Shown here piece by piece: positions 26,700 to 35,495 of a stretch of 64,000 nt of DNA. The notes below the pieces were generated by a model, which did no database searches, was not told where the DNA came from, and saw only the letters and a program-made list of their open reading frames with translations. Made by a program: the position numbers and the translations under genes. This DNA is from Shewanella jiangmenensis (lineage in GTDB: Bacteria > Pseudomonadota > Gammaproteobacteria > Enterobacterales > Shewanellaceae), in the NCBI RefSeq assembly GCF_018596335.1, contig NZ_JAHEPS010000004.1, forward strand, positions 186,001-250,000. The letters are read 5' to 3'. Every line of letters starts with the position of its first letter. The stretch's first letter is position 1.

Positions 26700-27131
26700 T
26701 CAGCTGCCAAGATTGTTTATCCATTCGCTCATCACCACGTGGGTCTTAATCTTGATGATGTCGGTGTGGGTGTCGATATATTCGCGGATTTCGTGCAGTC
26801 GCCGCATCGAGGGGGCGTGCACATACACCAGCAAATCCATGTCGCCGGAAATGCCGTGGCAGGTCAGCACTTCGGGAATGGCCTGAAACACATGCACCAC
26901 ATCGGCGCAGCGCGGGCACTTGTGCTGAATTTCAAAGTAGGCCGACACGCCTTCTTTCTGGGATTCGGACAGGAGCACCTGATAGCCGCGGATCACCCCG
27001 GTCTGCTCGAGCTTTTTGATCCGGTCTGATACGGCGCTGCGGGACAGATTTGCCCGCTCGGCGATGGCCGATACGCTTTGGCGCGCATCTTCGCGCAGTG
27101 CCTGAATAATGGCTTGGTCGAACTTGTCCAC
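26700..27131 (-). CDS. Lrp/AsnC-family transcriptional regulator
   Basis: A 143-residue regulator with an N-terminal helix-turn-helix (LREDARQSVSAIAERANLSRSAVSDRIKKLE) and a C-terminal RAM ligand domain. It is divergent from the YjeH-like exporter with about 160 bases between. That gap has two related palindromes 30 bp apart, so it probably regulates both genes, with an amino acid as effector. The cysteine pair in KCPRCADVV is unusual for the family. Confidence 0.92.
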   Translation of the reverse strand: MDKFDQAIIQALREDARQSVSAIAERANLSRSAVSDRIKKLEQTGVIRGYQVLLSESQKEGVSAYFEIQHKCPRCADVVHVFQAIPEVLTCHGISGDMDLLVYVHAPSMRRLHEIREYIDTHTDIIKIKTHVVMSEWINNLGS

Positions 27132-27152
27132 CCTTGGCTCCCGGGTTGTTGC

Positions 27153-27167
27153 CCGTCAAATTGACGG
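27153..27167. promoter_or_regulatory. Putative Lrp-type operator, proximal copy
   Basis: CCGTCAAATTGACGG is a perfect 15-bp palindrome, 22 bp upstream of the regulator start. Confidence 0.7.
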
Positions 27168-27182
27168 TGAAAATTAAAAAAT

Positions 27183-27197
27183 CCGGCAAATTGCCGG
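27183..27197. promoter_or_regulatory. Putative Lrp-type operator, distal copy
   Basis: CCGGCAAATTGCCGG is a perfect palindrome differing from the other copy by one symmetric base pair. It is exactly 30 bp (about three helical turns) away. Confidence 0.7.
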
Positions 27198-27289
27198 TTA
27201 ATGCATGCTGTGTGGCGGCTAAGAGCGGCAGAATGGCGCGCAGCACAGGGCTATACTTTGGCTAACTTTCCGCAGCACTACTTTAACAG

Positions 27290-28546
27290 ATGGAACAGAT
27301 CAGAGGAACGATAGGCCGCTGGCAAGGCGCCGGGTTGATGGCCACCACATTACTGGGTACCGGCGTATTTATTTTGCCGCAAATGACCCTCGAAAAAGCC
27401 GGTACCAGTGCCCTTTGGGCCTGGGCGCTGCTGACCTTGGCCATCATACCTGTGACCCTGGTGTTCGGGCGGCTGTCGAGCCGTTTTCCCCACGCAGCGG
27501 GGCCGGCATTTTTTGTTGAAAAAGCCTTTGGCCGCACCCTCGGTCGCAGTATCGGGCTTATCTTTCTGCTGGTGATCCCCATGGGCGCACCGGCCGCCAT
27601 TTTGATGACCTTTCAGTTTGTCACTTCGCTCATCCCGCTTGCCGGTTGGGGGTTGCTGGCCGCGCAGTTGCTGGTGATAGGTTTGCTGTGGGTCGCCAAT
27701 TTACGGGGGCTGCAGGTGTCTGCCAAGGCGCAGTTTGCCCTGACACTCGGCATTGTGGTCGTGGTCCTGACCCTGTTTGCCGCGCTTGGGGTGCAGCATA
27801 AAGCCGTCGAATTGCCGGATTTTGAGTCAGCCTGGCAGGCAGGGCCCATGATGCTCGCGGCCGCTATCGCCTTCTGGAGTTTTCTTGGGGTTGAAGCCAT
27901 GACCCACCTCGCCGATGATTTTCGTGAGCCGGAAAAAGACATGATCCCGGCCATGATGCTTGGCACTGTGCTGGTGGGGATGATTTACCTTGGTTGCACC
28001 AGCCTGTTGTGGCTGGTGCCCTCGACAAGCGGTGTGGCCATGATGGGGGTGTTCGATGCCCTGCTTGGCGGCGCTGGCGCACAGGTGATTGCTATTCTGG
28101 GTATTGCCGCCGGACTTGCCACGGTGAACGTGTATTCCGGCAGTGCGGCGCGGCTTTTGTGGAGTTTCAGCCGTGAGGGCATCATGCCGCGCTGGTTTGA
28201 AAAGCTTAATCCCCATGGGGTACCGGTGCGGGCGCAGACTGCGATTCTTGGTGCCATGGCGCTGGTGCTGACCCTGGTGTTTGTGACCGGTCAGGAGCTT
28301 GAGCAGCTGATTGCCTGGAGCAACGGTGTGTTTGTGATCATCTATGCCCTGTCGATGGCCGCCGCATGGCGTTTGCTGCCGCGCTCATCAAGGCCATTTA
28401 TCCTGCTTGGGCTGCTGTTTTGCGCGGCGCTGGCCTGGTCTTTGGGTGAGCGCATGCTTTATGCCCTGTTGCTGCTATCGGCGGTGTTGCCGCTGCTGTG
28501 GTGGCAAAAAGGGCATTTGCAGCGCAAAGCGAGCGGCATTTTGTGA
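27290..28546 (+). CDS. yjeH: YjeH-type amino acid exporter (APC superfamily)
   Basis: Inner-membrane transporter of 418 residues, the length of E. coli YjeH, which exports methionine and branched-chain amino acids. It begins RGTIGRWQGAGLMATTLLGTGVFILPQ and has about 12 hydrophobic segments; FWSFLGVEAMTHLADDF is the conserved APC helix 6 region. The divergent Lrp-type regulator fits exporter control by an amino acid. Substrate is inferred from the family. Confidence 0.88.
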   Translation: MEQIRGTIGRWQGAGLMATTLLGTGVFILPQMTLEKAGTSALWAWALLTLAIIPVTLVFGRLSSRFPHAAGPAFFVEKAFGRTLGRSIGLIFLLVIPMGAPAAILMTFQFVTSLIPLAGWGLLAAQLLVIGLLWVANLRGLQVSAKAQFALTLGIVVVVLTLFAALGVQHKAVELPDFESAWQAGPMMLAAAIAFWSFLGVEAMTHLADDFREPEKDMIPAMMLGTVLVGMIYLGCTSLLWLVPSTSGVAMMGVFDALLGGAGAQVIAILGIAAGLATVNVYSGSAARLLWSFSREGIMPRWFEKLNPHGVPVRAQTAILGAMALVLTLVFVTGQELEQLIAWSNGVFVIIYALSMAAAWRLLPRSSRPFILLGLLFCAALAWSLGERMLYALLLLSAVLPLLWWQKGHLQRKASGIL

Positions 28547-28608
28547 TTGCCTGACTAATTCAGGTGGGCTCAGGTAAGCTCAGGTTGAAATGGTTAACTC
28601 CGCTCAAG

Positions 28609-28631
28609 GCCCGTCAGTGACGGGCTTTTTT
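28609..28631 (+). terminator. Terminator after yjeH
   Basis: GCCCGTC-AGT-GACGGGC followed by six T. Just before it CAGGT recurs three times at 10-bp spacing (28561-28585). Confidence 0.88.
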
Positions 28632-28800
28632 ATTTGCGCTCATGCAAGTCTTACCGCAATTCGGTTTGATTTTGGCCACAGTTCGGCCAAGGCTGCTGCG
28701 GTGTGTAAACGTATTTTTTTACAAAATAGTAACAGCCTTCTTGCCAATCCTTTTGCAGAATGGTGTCTGTAACGGGTAGCAGACTGGATAAGGAAGGCCG

Positions 28801-29589
28801 ATGAAAACTGTTAAACCTCTGATTGCGTTAATCTCTTTGATGGCGTTGTTTGAACCTGCTTGGGCAGCAGACGTACCGGCCAATGCCGATACCCAGCATG
28901 CCAAGCTGCAACCGGCCATAAGTGCCGCCCTTGCTGCTGCCGAGAGGCCTGCTGCCGACAAAGCGCGGGATGCGCAGCGTAAACCCGATGTAATGCTGAA
29001 CTTTTTTGAGGTGGAGCCCGGGCAGAAGGTGCTGGATATTTTCTCCGGCGGTGGTTACTACACCGAGCTGCTGGCGCGGGTGGTGGGTAAAGAAGGGACT
29101 GTGGTTGCCCACAATAATCAGGCCTATCTTCCCTTTGCCGGTGAAGAGCTTAAACAGCGCCAGTATGATAAGCGTCTGCCCAACGTGCAGCCGCTGCTTG
29201 CCGAAGCCAACGACTTACGTTTCGCCGAGGCCAGTTTCGATCGGATCTTTTTTGTGCTTGGGTTTCACGATGCCTTTTTCAGCGACAAAGATTGGCCAGC
29301 CATCGATGTCGACAAGCTGACGGCGCTGATGTTCCGCTCACTGAGGCCCGGTGGCAAGGTGGCGATTATCGATCACAGGGCAAAAGCGGGCAGCGATATT
29401 GAGGTAGCCAAGCGTTTGCACCGCATCGATCCGGCCATCATCATCGAAAAAATGACCGCTGCCGGTTTTGTGCTGGAAGCCCAGAGTGATGCGCTGAAAA
29501 ACAGTGCCGATGACCTTGAACAGTCAGTGTTTTCAGAGCAGATGCGCGGTCGCAGCGACAGGTTCGTACTAAAGTTTACTCGTCTTTAG
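28801..29589 (+). CDS. Exported class I SAM-methyltransferase-like protein
   Basis: A 262-residue protein with a clear signal peptide (cleavage after EPAWA). It is followed by a Rossmann methyltransferase fold of the COG4798 type: VLDIFSGGGYYTELLARVVG is motif I, and RSLRPGGKVAIIDHRA is a later strand. The Ser/Gly variant of motif I is retained, so SAM binding is possible, yet SAM is not known in the periplasm. It could have lost catalysis or bind another ligand. It is followed 62 bases later by an HDOD gene on the same strand, but the two look independently started. Confidence 0.85.
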   Translation: MKTVKPLIALISLMALFEPAWAADVPANADTQHAKLQPAISAALAAAERPAADKARDAQRKPDVMLNFFEVEPGQKVLDIFSGGGYYTELLARVVGKEGTVVAHNNQAYLPFAGEELKQRQYDKRLPNVQPLLAEANDLRFAEASFDRIFFVLGFHDAFFSDKDWPAIDVDKLTALMFRSLRPGGKVAIIDHRAKAGSDIEVAKRLHRIDPAIIIEKMTAAGFVLEAQSDALKNSADDLEQSVFSEQMRGRSDRFVLKFTRL

Positions 29590-29651
29590 TCAACGGCTTG
29601 CGCAGTAAAATTCTGGTCTATATTTGATCTACTACACCAAGGAGATCGGAT

Positions 29652-30476
29652 ATGAATTCTGCTGCGCTGCTTGCCAAAGTTGACCAACTTCCCCGCCTTC
29701 CCAAGGCCATTGCCGAGCTGCTCGACATAGTCAATCGTGACGATGCCACAGTGAAGGTGGTGTCTGAAAAACTCTCCCATGACCCTGTGCTCAGTGCCCG
29801 GGTGCTGCGGCTGGCCAATTCGGCCCGTTTTGGCTGCTCCCGCGAGGTGGGGTCCATCGACGATGCCGTGGTGCGTCTGGGGATGCAAACCCTGCGCACT
29901 TTGGTGATTGCCTCCGCCGTGGTTGGCGCTGTGCCCAAGGTTCAGGGAATAGATTTGGGCGATTTCTGGGGTAATACCTTTGAAGTGGCCATTGTCTGTC
30001 AGGAGTTGGCCAAGCGCATGGGCACCCTGCCGGATGAGGCCTTTACCGGCGGCATTCTGCACTCGATTGGTGAGCTTTTGATTGTCAGCAGCGAGCCTGA
30101 GGCGGCCGCCAATATCAATGCCGCCGTTGCCGATGGCGCCGATCGTAACCTGATGGAGCGCGAGCTGCTGGGCTATGATGCGGCCGAAATTGGTTCTCTG
30201 CTGGCGCAAAACTGGAAATTTACCCCGGCGCTGGTCAAGGGCATTCAGTTTCAGGACTCCCCCAAAAACTGTGAGCCGTTTTCCAAACTGGCGGGCATGC
30301 TGGCCATGTCTAAAAAGGTGGTCAGCGATTGGGACAAAATCGGCGACGATGAGCGCACCAGTTGGCTTGCTCAAATCAGCGAAATGGCCGGTATCAAGGT
30401 GGATTTGAGCGGGCTTGCGCAAAAGTTGACCAAGCTGCACGGGCAGGGCATGGACATGGGCAAACAGCTGGCGTGA
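29652..30476 (+). CDS. HDOD-domain protein
   Basis: A 274-residue signalling protein. The HDOD core spans most of it (LPRLPKAIAELLDIVN, LSARVLRLANSARFG, FTGGILHSIGELL). HDOD proteins resemble HD phosphohydrolases but usually lack catalysis and act in regulatory complexes. The metal-binding HD pair is absent. It has AAGGAG before the ATG and is convergent with the TerB-like gene. Partner and output are unknown. Confidence 0.9.
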   Translation: MNSAALLAKVDQLPRLPKAIAELLDIVNRDDATVKVVSEKLSHDPVLSARVLRLANSARFGCSREVGSIDDAVVRLGMQTLRTLVIASAVVGAVPKVQGIDLGDFWGNTFEVAIVCQELAKRMGTLPDEAFTGGILHSIGELLIVSSEPEAAANINAAVADGADRNLMERELLGYDAAEIGSLLAQNWKFTPALVKGIQFQDSPKNCEPFSKLAGMLAMSKKVVSDWDKIGDDERTSWLAQISEMAGIKVDLSGLAQKLTKLHGQGMDMGKQLA

Positions 30477-30479
30477 GTG

Positions 30480-30914
30480 TTATTGGCTGGCCTGATTGCG
30501 CAGCTGGATAAGCTCACTGTGTTTGAGGTAGAGCAGATCGGCGGTTTTACGGATGATCTGCTCTTCATACTGGCACAGTTCACCATCGGCAAACGCGAGT
30601 TGCCACATCGCCAAAATCAGCGCCTGTTTATCCTGCAGGCTGAATTCCCGATTGATTAAATCAGTGTATTCAAACAGCGAAGTTGCGTCTTCATGGCGCG
30701 CTTTGGCATCCTGAATGAGCTCATCGGCCTCGCTGGGCGATACGCCGGTGAGTTTGACCAGCAGCTCAGGCAACAGCTGCTGCTCCTGATTGGCAAGACT
30801 GTCGTCCGCCAGCACCAGTTCAATCAAGAGCGCCGATGCAGCTTCCTGGCGAGAAATTGCTTTGCCGGGTTCCCCCAGCTGCTGTTTCAGCAGTTTTTTC
30901 AGCGCCGCTATCAT
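30480..30914 (-). CDS. TerB-like protein
   Basis: A 144-residue all-helical soluble protein. The repeated pattern VLADDSLANQEQQLLPELL and AFADGELCQYEEQII is the two half-domains of the TerB/COG4103 fold, each with acidic residues that may bind metal. No other tellurite-resistance gene is nearby, so resistance is not implied. It has AGGAG before the ATG and ends only three bases from the HDOD stop. Confidence 0.85.
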   Translation of the reverse strand: MIAALKKLLKQQLGEPGKAISRQEAASALLIELVLADDSLANQEQQLLPELLVKLTGVSPSEADELIQDAKARHEDATSLFEYTDLINREFSLQDKQALILAMWQLAFADGELCQYEEQIIRKTADLLYLKHSELIQLRNQASQ

Positions 30915-30953
30915 GCTTTTCTCCTGATTGAACCCTGCAGAATTTGCGGACTG

Positions 30954-31505
30954 TTACAGTAGTCCGCCAAGGCCTTTGGTCAGCAGACCCACGGTACCTT
31001 CACCGCCGCTGGCCTGTAAATAGTTTTTGGCGACATCGACCATAGGCATGGCGAGCTCTTTGGAGATGCCCAGCTTGGCGAAAGCATCGTACACCATGGC
31101 GCTGCCCTGCAGTGAGTTGCCAAGGCCGCCGGCTTTGGACAGCAGGCCCGACATGCCGCTGCCGCTGTCGAGTTTGGGCACGGCGCCGAGCATGGCATCG
31201 GCACCCGGAATGGCGCTGGTAAGGCTTGTGAATTCGTTGCCGCTGAGATTGCCTTTTGCCAGTTGCAGCAGTGCGCCCATGCCGCCCTGTGCCTGATTTT
31301 GATTCAGACCCAGCGCCATCAGGTTACCGAGCAGATCGCCGCTTTGGGCTGTGGCAGCCTGCGCCGCTTGGGTTGCCGGGGCAATCTGGCTGGCGCCAAC
31401 CTGCCTGAGGGTCTCGCCGGCGAGGCTGCCCAAATCGGCTGCATTGGCCAGAGGCGACAGCAGTGACAGTGACAGGATGACTGAAAATGGCGTGCTTGCT
31501 TTCAT
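30954..31505 (-). CDS. Exported DUF2780-like protein
   Basis: A 183-residue protein with a signal peptide ending ANA, then Gln/Ala-rich and Gly/Leu-rich sequence. The C-terminal half (AMVYDAFAKLGISKELAMPMVDVAKNYLQASGG) fits the DUF2780/VcgC pattern. The function is unknown. It is transcribed with the TerB-like gene 39 bases downstream, possibly as one unit. Confidence 0.82.
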   Translation of the reverse strand: MKASTPFSVILSLSLLSPLANAADLGSLAGETLRQVGASQIAPATQAAQAATAQSGDLLGNLMALGLNQNQAQGGMGALLQLAKGNLSGNEFTSLTSAIPGADAMLGAVPKLDSGSGMSGLLSKAGGLGNSLQGSAMVYDAFAKLGISKELAMPMVDVAKNYLQASGGEGTVGLLTKGLGGLL

Positions 31506-31735
31506 AAAATGGTGTCCTTGTAGCGCTTTCCTTCGAATGATGGCGGCTATTCTAGGCGTATGGCTGTGGCAAATGCACGGAATTTGCGACTCTTACGCCG
31601 CCCTGCGTGCAGAAGGACTGTGCATCGGCAGGGGATTTTGGGTATTCTAGGCGCACAAAATAAGGGGTCAGGTCCTTGGGCGGCGCCGCTTTGGTGTCAC
31701 CGGGCAATATTCACATTCAACGATTGGATAGACAC

Positions 31736-32437
31736 ATGTCACTGTCGGTAGTTTTGAGCGAAGCCTATAACTTCTTTCGCAATCATTTGAGCCAGTTGGC
31801 GGCATTCACTTTTCCGCTGCTGCTTGCCCAGGTGGGGATCCAGCTGTGGCTGGGCAGTGAGTTTAAGGTTATGGACGAGAGCAATCCCCAATTTGGTGGG
31901 GCGCACTTTTTCGCCATGATGATGCTGCTGGTGATTTTCTCCATGCTGATAGCGTCGCTGACCCTGTTCCTGCAAGTGCGCAGCGAAGGGAATAATCTGT
32001 CGGCCGGTGCCTTGCTCAAAGCGAGCCTGCCATTCGTGCCGCCACTTTTGCTGGCCGGTGTGTTTTCCGGCATGGCGGTGATTGCCCCTGTGATGATTGC
32101 CGCCGCGCTCGGGCCGCTGTGGATCATAGGTCTGGTGCTGAGCCTGTATATCTTCTCCCGCCTCGCTTACGTGAATTTTATGGTCGTGGCCGAGCGTTTG
32201 ACACCGCTTGAAGCCATCAAGGCAAGCTTTCAGTTTTCCTCTCCCATAGTGCTGCACACCATTGGCCTGTTGTTGCTGTATGTGCCGCTGATGCTGATTG
32301 GCGGCGCAGTGGGTACGCTGCTTAGCGGCGCTGGCATGCCGGTACAGCTGGTGATTGAAAGTCTGTTCGCTTTTATCGGCCTGTTCGTCAACGTGGCGCT
32401 GTTCCGCCTCTATATGGTGACCCGCGCCAAGGCCTGA
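31736..32437 (+). CDS. YciC-type (UPF0259) inner-membrane protein
   Basis: A 233-residue integral membrane protein with about six hydrophobic segments, starting MSLSVVLSEAYNFFRNH. The ATG at 31736 has GGAT upstream and is preferred to a longer frame beginning at 31676. It resembles E. coli YciC, whose role is unknown. The next gene begins 10 bases later, so the two form an operon. Confidence 0.82.
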   Translation: MSLSVVLSEAYNFFRNHLSQLAAFTFPLLLAQVGIQLWLGSEFKVMDESNPQFGGAHFFAMMMLLVIFSMLIASLTLFLQVRSEGNNLSAGALLKASLPFVPPLLLAGVFSGMAVIAPVMIAAALGPLWIIGLVLSLYIFSRLAYVNFMVVAERLTPLEAIKASFQFSSPIVLHTIGLLLLYVPLMLIGGAVGTLLSGAGMPVQLVIESLFAFIGLFVNVALFRLYMVTRAKA

Positions 32438-32447
32438 TGGAGTGCCA

Positions 32448-33878
32448 ATGACAGACTCGCAGCTCATCGCCGCATTCGATGCTGCCCTTGGCGAGGATTA
32501 TCGTCAGGCCCGCCGGTACGCGCGCGATGTGCCGTCTCAGTCACTGCTGACACTCAGAAGCGCGCTTTACAAACTCACGGGTATCCTCGCGGATACCCGT
32601 GTGCATTTTGATAGCCCCAATCTGTACAACCGCATTGAAGCGTTATCGCAGGCGCGGGTGCTCGGTGTGCGTCAGGTGCGCGCCATGCACCGGCTGCGCG
32701 CCGATGGCAATCGCGGTGCCCATCCCGAAAAATACCATTTAAGTCAGGCCGATCTGTTGGCGCTGGCGCAAAAGTCGCTGCAGCAATTTTGCCAGCTGGT
32801 GGCCGGACTGAGCGGCGCCGAGCCCACAGCCTTTGAGTTTGAACCGCTGGAAGACTCCTGCAAGCGTGAGCTTTGTTACCGAGCCGTGATGCAGGATGAC
32901 GCCGAGGCCCAATATCTGCTGGGCATGGCATTCAAAGCCGAAGGCCTGATGGCCCGCGACCTCATTGCCGCCGCCGGCGAATATGGCAATGGCCTGAAAG
33001 ATGAAAGCGCCGCAGAGCCTGCGCCGGATGCTGAGCGTTTGCTTGCCAAAGCCAAGCACTGGTTCAGTGAGGCGGCGTCGCTGCCCAAGGCGCGCTACGA
33101 GCTGGCGGTAGCCTGGCTCCACTGTTACGGCGGCAATGCCGATACCGCCAGAGGGCTTGCGCTTTTGCGTGAAGCGGTGGATTTGGGGGTTGAGGATGCC
33201 TGTGCCTTGCTCGGCTTTTGTGCCCTGACCGGCCAGTTTGGGCAGACGCTGGACTTTACCCTTGCCGAGGAGCTGCTCAGCCGCGCAGCGCAAAGCGGCC
33301 ACAGCGAAGCCGAAGCCAACCTTGGCGTGCTTTTTTATCAGCAGGGGCTCACCGAGCAGGCATTTCGCCATATCGAATCGGCGGCGCGGGCGGGATTTCC
33401 GCCGGCGCAATATCATCTTTACTTACTGCTTGGCCGCGGTGAAGGCTGCCAGGCCGACGCCATGGCTGCCGAGCGCTGGCTTGCCGAGGCGGCCTCGCAG
33501 GGGCAGCTGGATGCCATGTTTTTACGGGCCCGCCACATGCTGCACGATGAAAGCACCCTTGGCAGCGACCTTAAACTGGCTGAAGACTATTTACGCCAGG
33601 TTATCCGCTACAGCCGCAGCGTGCCTGCCATGGTGGAACTGTCGATGGCACTGGCCGATGGCATGCTTGGCCGCATCGATGTGGTGGGGGCAGCGGCGCT
33701 TTTGCATCACGGCGCCCTGATTGGCAATGATGAGGAGCGCAGCATCATAGCGCCACTGTGGCAGTCGCTTGCCAGTCAGGTGGAGCGGGTGCTGGCATTG
33801 AGCCAAAACGCAGACGAAAAAAAGGCTCTGGAGAGAGCCAAAGAACTGCTTTTGGAGATGCCGGGGCAGGGTGATTAG
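32448..33878 (+). CDS. DUF4145-like domain plus Sel1-repeat protein
   Basis: A 476-residue soluble protein. Residues about 1-115 resemble DUF4145, a domain found in nucleic-acid-linked and defence proteins (RNRIEAL-like stretch and RADGNRGAHPEKY). The rest is a string of Sel1-type helical repeats, e.g. AEANLGVLFYQQGLTEQA and AQYHLYLLLGRGEGCQADA, which usually bind partner proteins. GGAG lies five bases before the ATG at 32448. It forms an operon with the YciC-like gene. Function is unknown. Confidence 0.8.
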   Translation: MTDSQLIAAFDAALGEDYRQARRYARDVPSQSLLTLRSALYKLTGILADTRVHFDSPNLYNRIEALSQARVLGVRQVRAMHRLRADGNRGAHPEKYHLSQADLLALAQKSLQQFCQLVAGLSGAEPTAFEFEPLEDSCKRELCYRAVMQDDAEAQYLLGMAFKAEGLMARDLIAAAGEYGNGLKDESAAEPAPDAERLLAKAKHWFSEAASLPKARYELAVAWLHCYGGNADTARGLALLREAVDLGVEDACALLGFCALTGQFGQTLDFTLAEELLSRAAQSGHSEAEANLGVLFYQQGLTEQAFRHIESAARAGFPPAQYHLYLLLGRGEGCQADAMAAERWLAEAASQGQLDAMFLRARHMLHDESTLGSDLKLAEDYLRQVIRYSRSVPAMVELSMALADGMLGRIDVVGAAALLHHGALIGNDEERSIIAPLWQSLASQVERVLALSQNADEKKALERAKELLLEMPGQGD

Positions 33879-33925
33879 CCCCGGGTGCAGTGGATAGGTT
33901 GAGCGGGCGACTCAGGCTGACAGCG

Positions 33926-34291
33926 TCAGTTGAGCGGGTCGTGCTCGAATGTCTCGCCCTTGTGCGGCCGTGGACGGAAGCTGTCGCGGTCGCGGAATTT
34001 GACAAAAACATCACTTTGCTCGGCGTTCTGCCCGGCAAATTCAGCATTGAAACCATAAGCTTTCTGGGCGGCAGCCTGTTGCTGCGCCTCCATTTGACGA
34101 CGCAATTTGCCAAGCCAGAATCGGCCAAACAGGGCAAAGAGTACAAAGGTCACGGCGCCGGCGAGCAGAATAAAAGGCAGTGCCATCAGACTGAGTCCCA
34201 GTACCAACAGACCCGCGGCGAACATGGCGAAACCCTTAAGGCCGCTGAAGCGTTCGTGCATGGGTGGTGTATGGAATTGACTGTAAATCAT
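33926..34291 (-). CDS. Small membrane protein of unknown function
   Basis: A 121-residue protein with two adjacent hydrophobic segments (about 20-58), a basic stretch (GRFWLGKLRRQ), a Gln/Ala-rich linker and a charged tail. The ribosome binding site GGAGG before the ATG is strong. I do not recognise the family. It lies between the Sel1 gene and the LysR regulator, on the regulator's strand. Confidence 0.7.
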   Translation of the reverse strand: MIYSQFHTPPMHERFSGLKGFAMFAAGLLVLGLSLMALPFILLAGAVTFVLFALFGRFWLGKLRRQMEAQQQAAAQKAYGFNAEFAGQNAEQSDVFVKFRDRDSFRPRPHKGETFEHDPLN

Positions 34292-34360
34292 AGTGCCTCC
34301 ACGGCTGATGTCAGGGCTACAGTCTGCGAAAATTTGCGCTGCTAAGCACGTGAAATATGG

Positions 34361-35389
34361 TTAATCTTGCGTCCATTTTTGACTGTTGCCGACGTTTTCA
34401 CGGCCTCTGCCGCTGACGTTTTTAAGAGCACTGTCGCCAAAGTTTTCAAGGGCGCTTTGGGTGATGAGTTCGCGCAGCCACCTGTGGCCGGGGTCGCCGT
34501 CATTGCGCTGATGCCACAGCAGCACATAGGCCAGCGGCATAAACTCAAACGGCAGCGGCAGCATCTCCAGTCCGTAGAGTTTGCTGGCGTGGCGGGCAAA
34601 GCTTTGCGGCAGGGTAAACACCAGATCCGTATGGGCGCAGACGCTGGCCGCGCCGTAGAAATCCGGCACAGTAGCGCACAGATGGCGCTGTTTACCGTTT
34701 TGGGCCAGGTGATAGTCGAGCGCCCACCAGTCATTGCCTTCGCAGCGCACCTGCACATGTTTAAGTGCCAGATAATACTCCAGATCCCACTCACCCCGCG
34801 CGGCCAATGCCAGCGCCGGATGCCCTTTTCGCACCAGACACAGCTGAATGTCGTGATACAGGATCTGATGGCAAATGCCTTCGGGCAGGCTGTCGATACC
34901 TAAATCGGACTGGGGTTTCAGATCTATACCGTCTATACCCAAGTCAATCTGGCCAAGTTGCAGGTCACTTAAGGATTTTTCGCTCCACATGTAGGAGTTG
35001 AGCCTGAGCCCCGGCGCTGTCTCCAGCAGCGGCCCGATAAAACCCGGGATTAGGGTTTCGTAGGCACTCTCGACCATGGCAAAGCTGAAGCTGCGGGTAC
35101 TGCTTGCCGGGTCGAAGTGGGGCGGCCTGGTCAGCTGATACAGCGCCTGCAGAATGTCAGGCAACTGCTTGGCCAGCGCCAGTGCGTGGGCTGTGGGCTT
35201 AAGGCCATGGGCGGTGCGGGAAAACAGCGGGTCGCCCAACAGGTCACGCAGGCGATTGAGGCTTTTTGACAGCGCCGACTGGCTCAGATTGAGCCGGACA
35301 CCGGCACGGGTCACGCTTTGCTCTTCCAGCAGTACCTGCAGCACAACCAATAAATTCAGATCGATACGTGCGAGCTTGTCCAGTTGCAT
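34361..35389 (-). CDS. LysR-family transcriptional regulator
   Basis: A 342-residue regulator with an N-terminal winged helix (IDLNLLVVLQVLLEEQSVTRAGVRLNLSQSALSKSLNRLR) and a substrate-binding domain. The N-terminus resembles the NodD/LeuO branch. It is divergent from a Bcr/CflA efflux gene, with inverted ATTCC/GGAAT half-sites next to its start, so it probably controls itself and the pump. The effector is unknown. The C-terminus is unusually long and hydrophilic. Confidence 0.92.
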   Translation of the reverse strand: MQLDKLARIDLNLLVVLQVLLEEQSVTRAGVRLNLSQSALSKSLNRLRDLLGDPLFSRTAHGLKPTAHALALAKQLPDILQALYQLTRPPHFDPASSTRSFSFAMVESAYETLIPGFIGPLLETAPGLRLNSYMWSEKSLSDLQLGQIDLGIDGIDLKPQSDLGIDSLPEGICHQILYHDIQLCLVRKGHPALALAARGEWDLEYYLALKHVQVRCEGNDWWALDYHLAQNGKQRHLCATVPDFYGAASVCAHTDLVFTLPQSFARHASKLYGLEMLPLPFEFMPLAYVLLWHQRNDGDPGHRWLRELITQSALENFGDSALKNVSGRGRENVGNSQKWTQD

Positions 35390-35391
35390 AG

Positions 35392-35423
35392 ATATTCCCA
35401 GGCGGAATGTTTAAAAGGAATAT
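35392..35423. promoter_or_regulatory. Candidate LysR operator
   Basis: ATTCC-N5-GGAAT (35394-35408) is followed by another GGAATAT at 35417-35423, the reverse complement of ATATTCC at 35392-35398. Three half-sites in 32 bp next to the regulator start fit a LysR recognition and activation site. Confidence 0.4.
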
Positions 35424-35495
35424 ATACCATTTCTGTTCATACCATGGCAGGAGTAAACTCTGCCCAATCCGAAATTTGCCGAAAAGTTACCCTAC

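Noticed and set aside
30480..30914. Tellurite resistance determinant
   Set aside because: Only a lone TerB-like gene is present; no terC, terD or terE.
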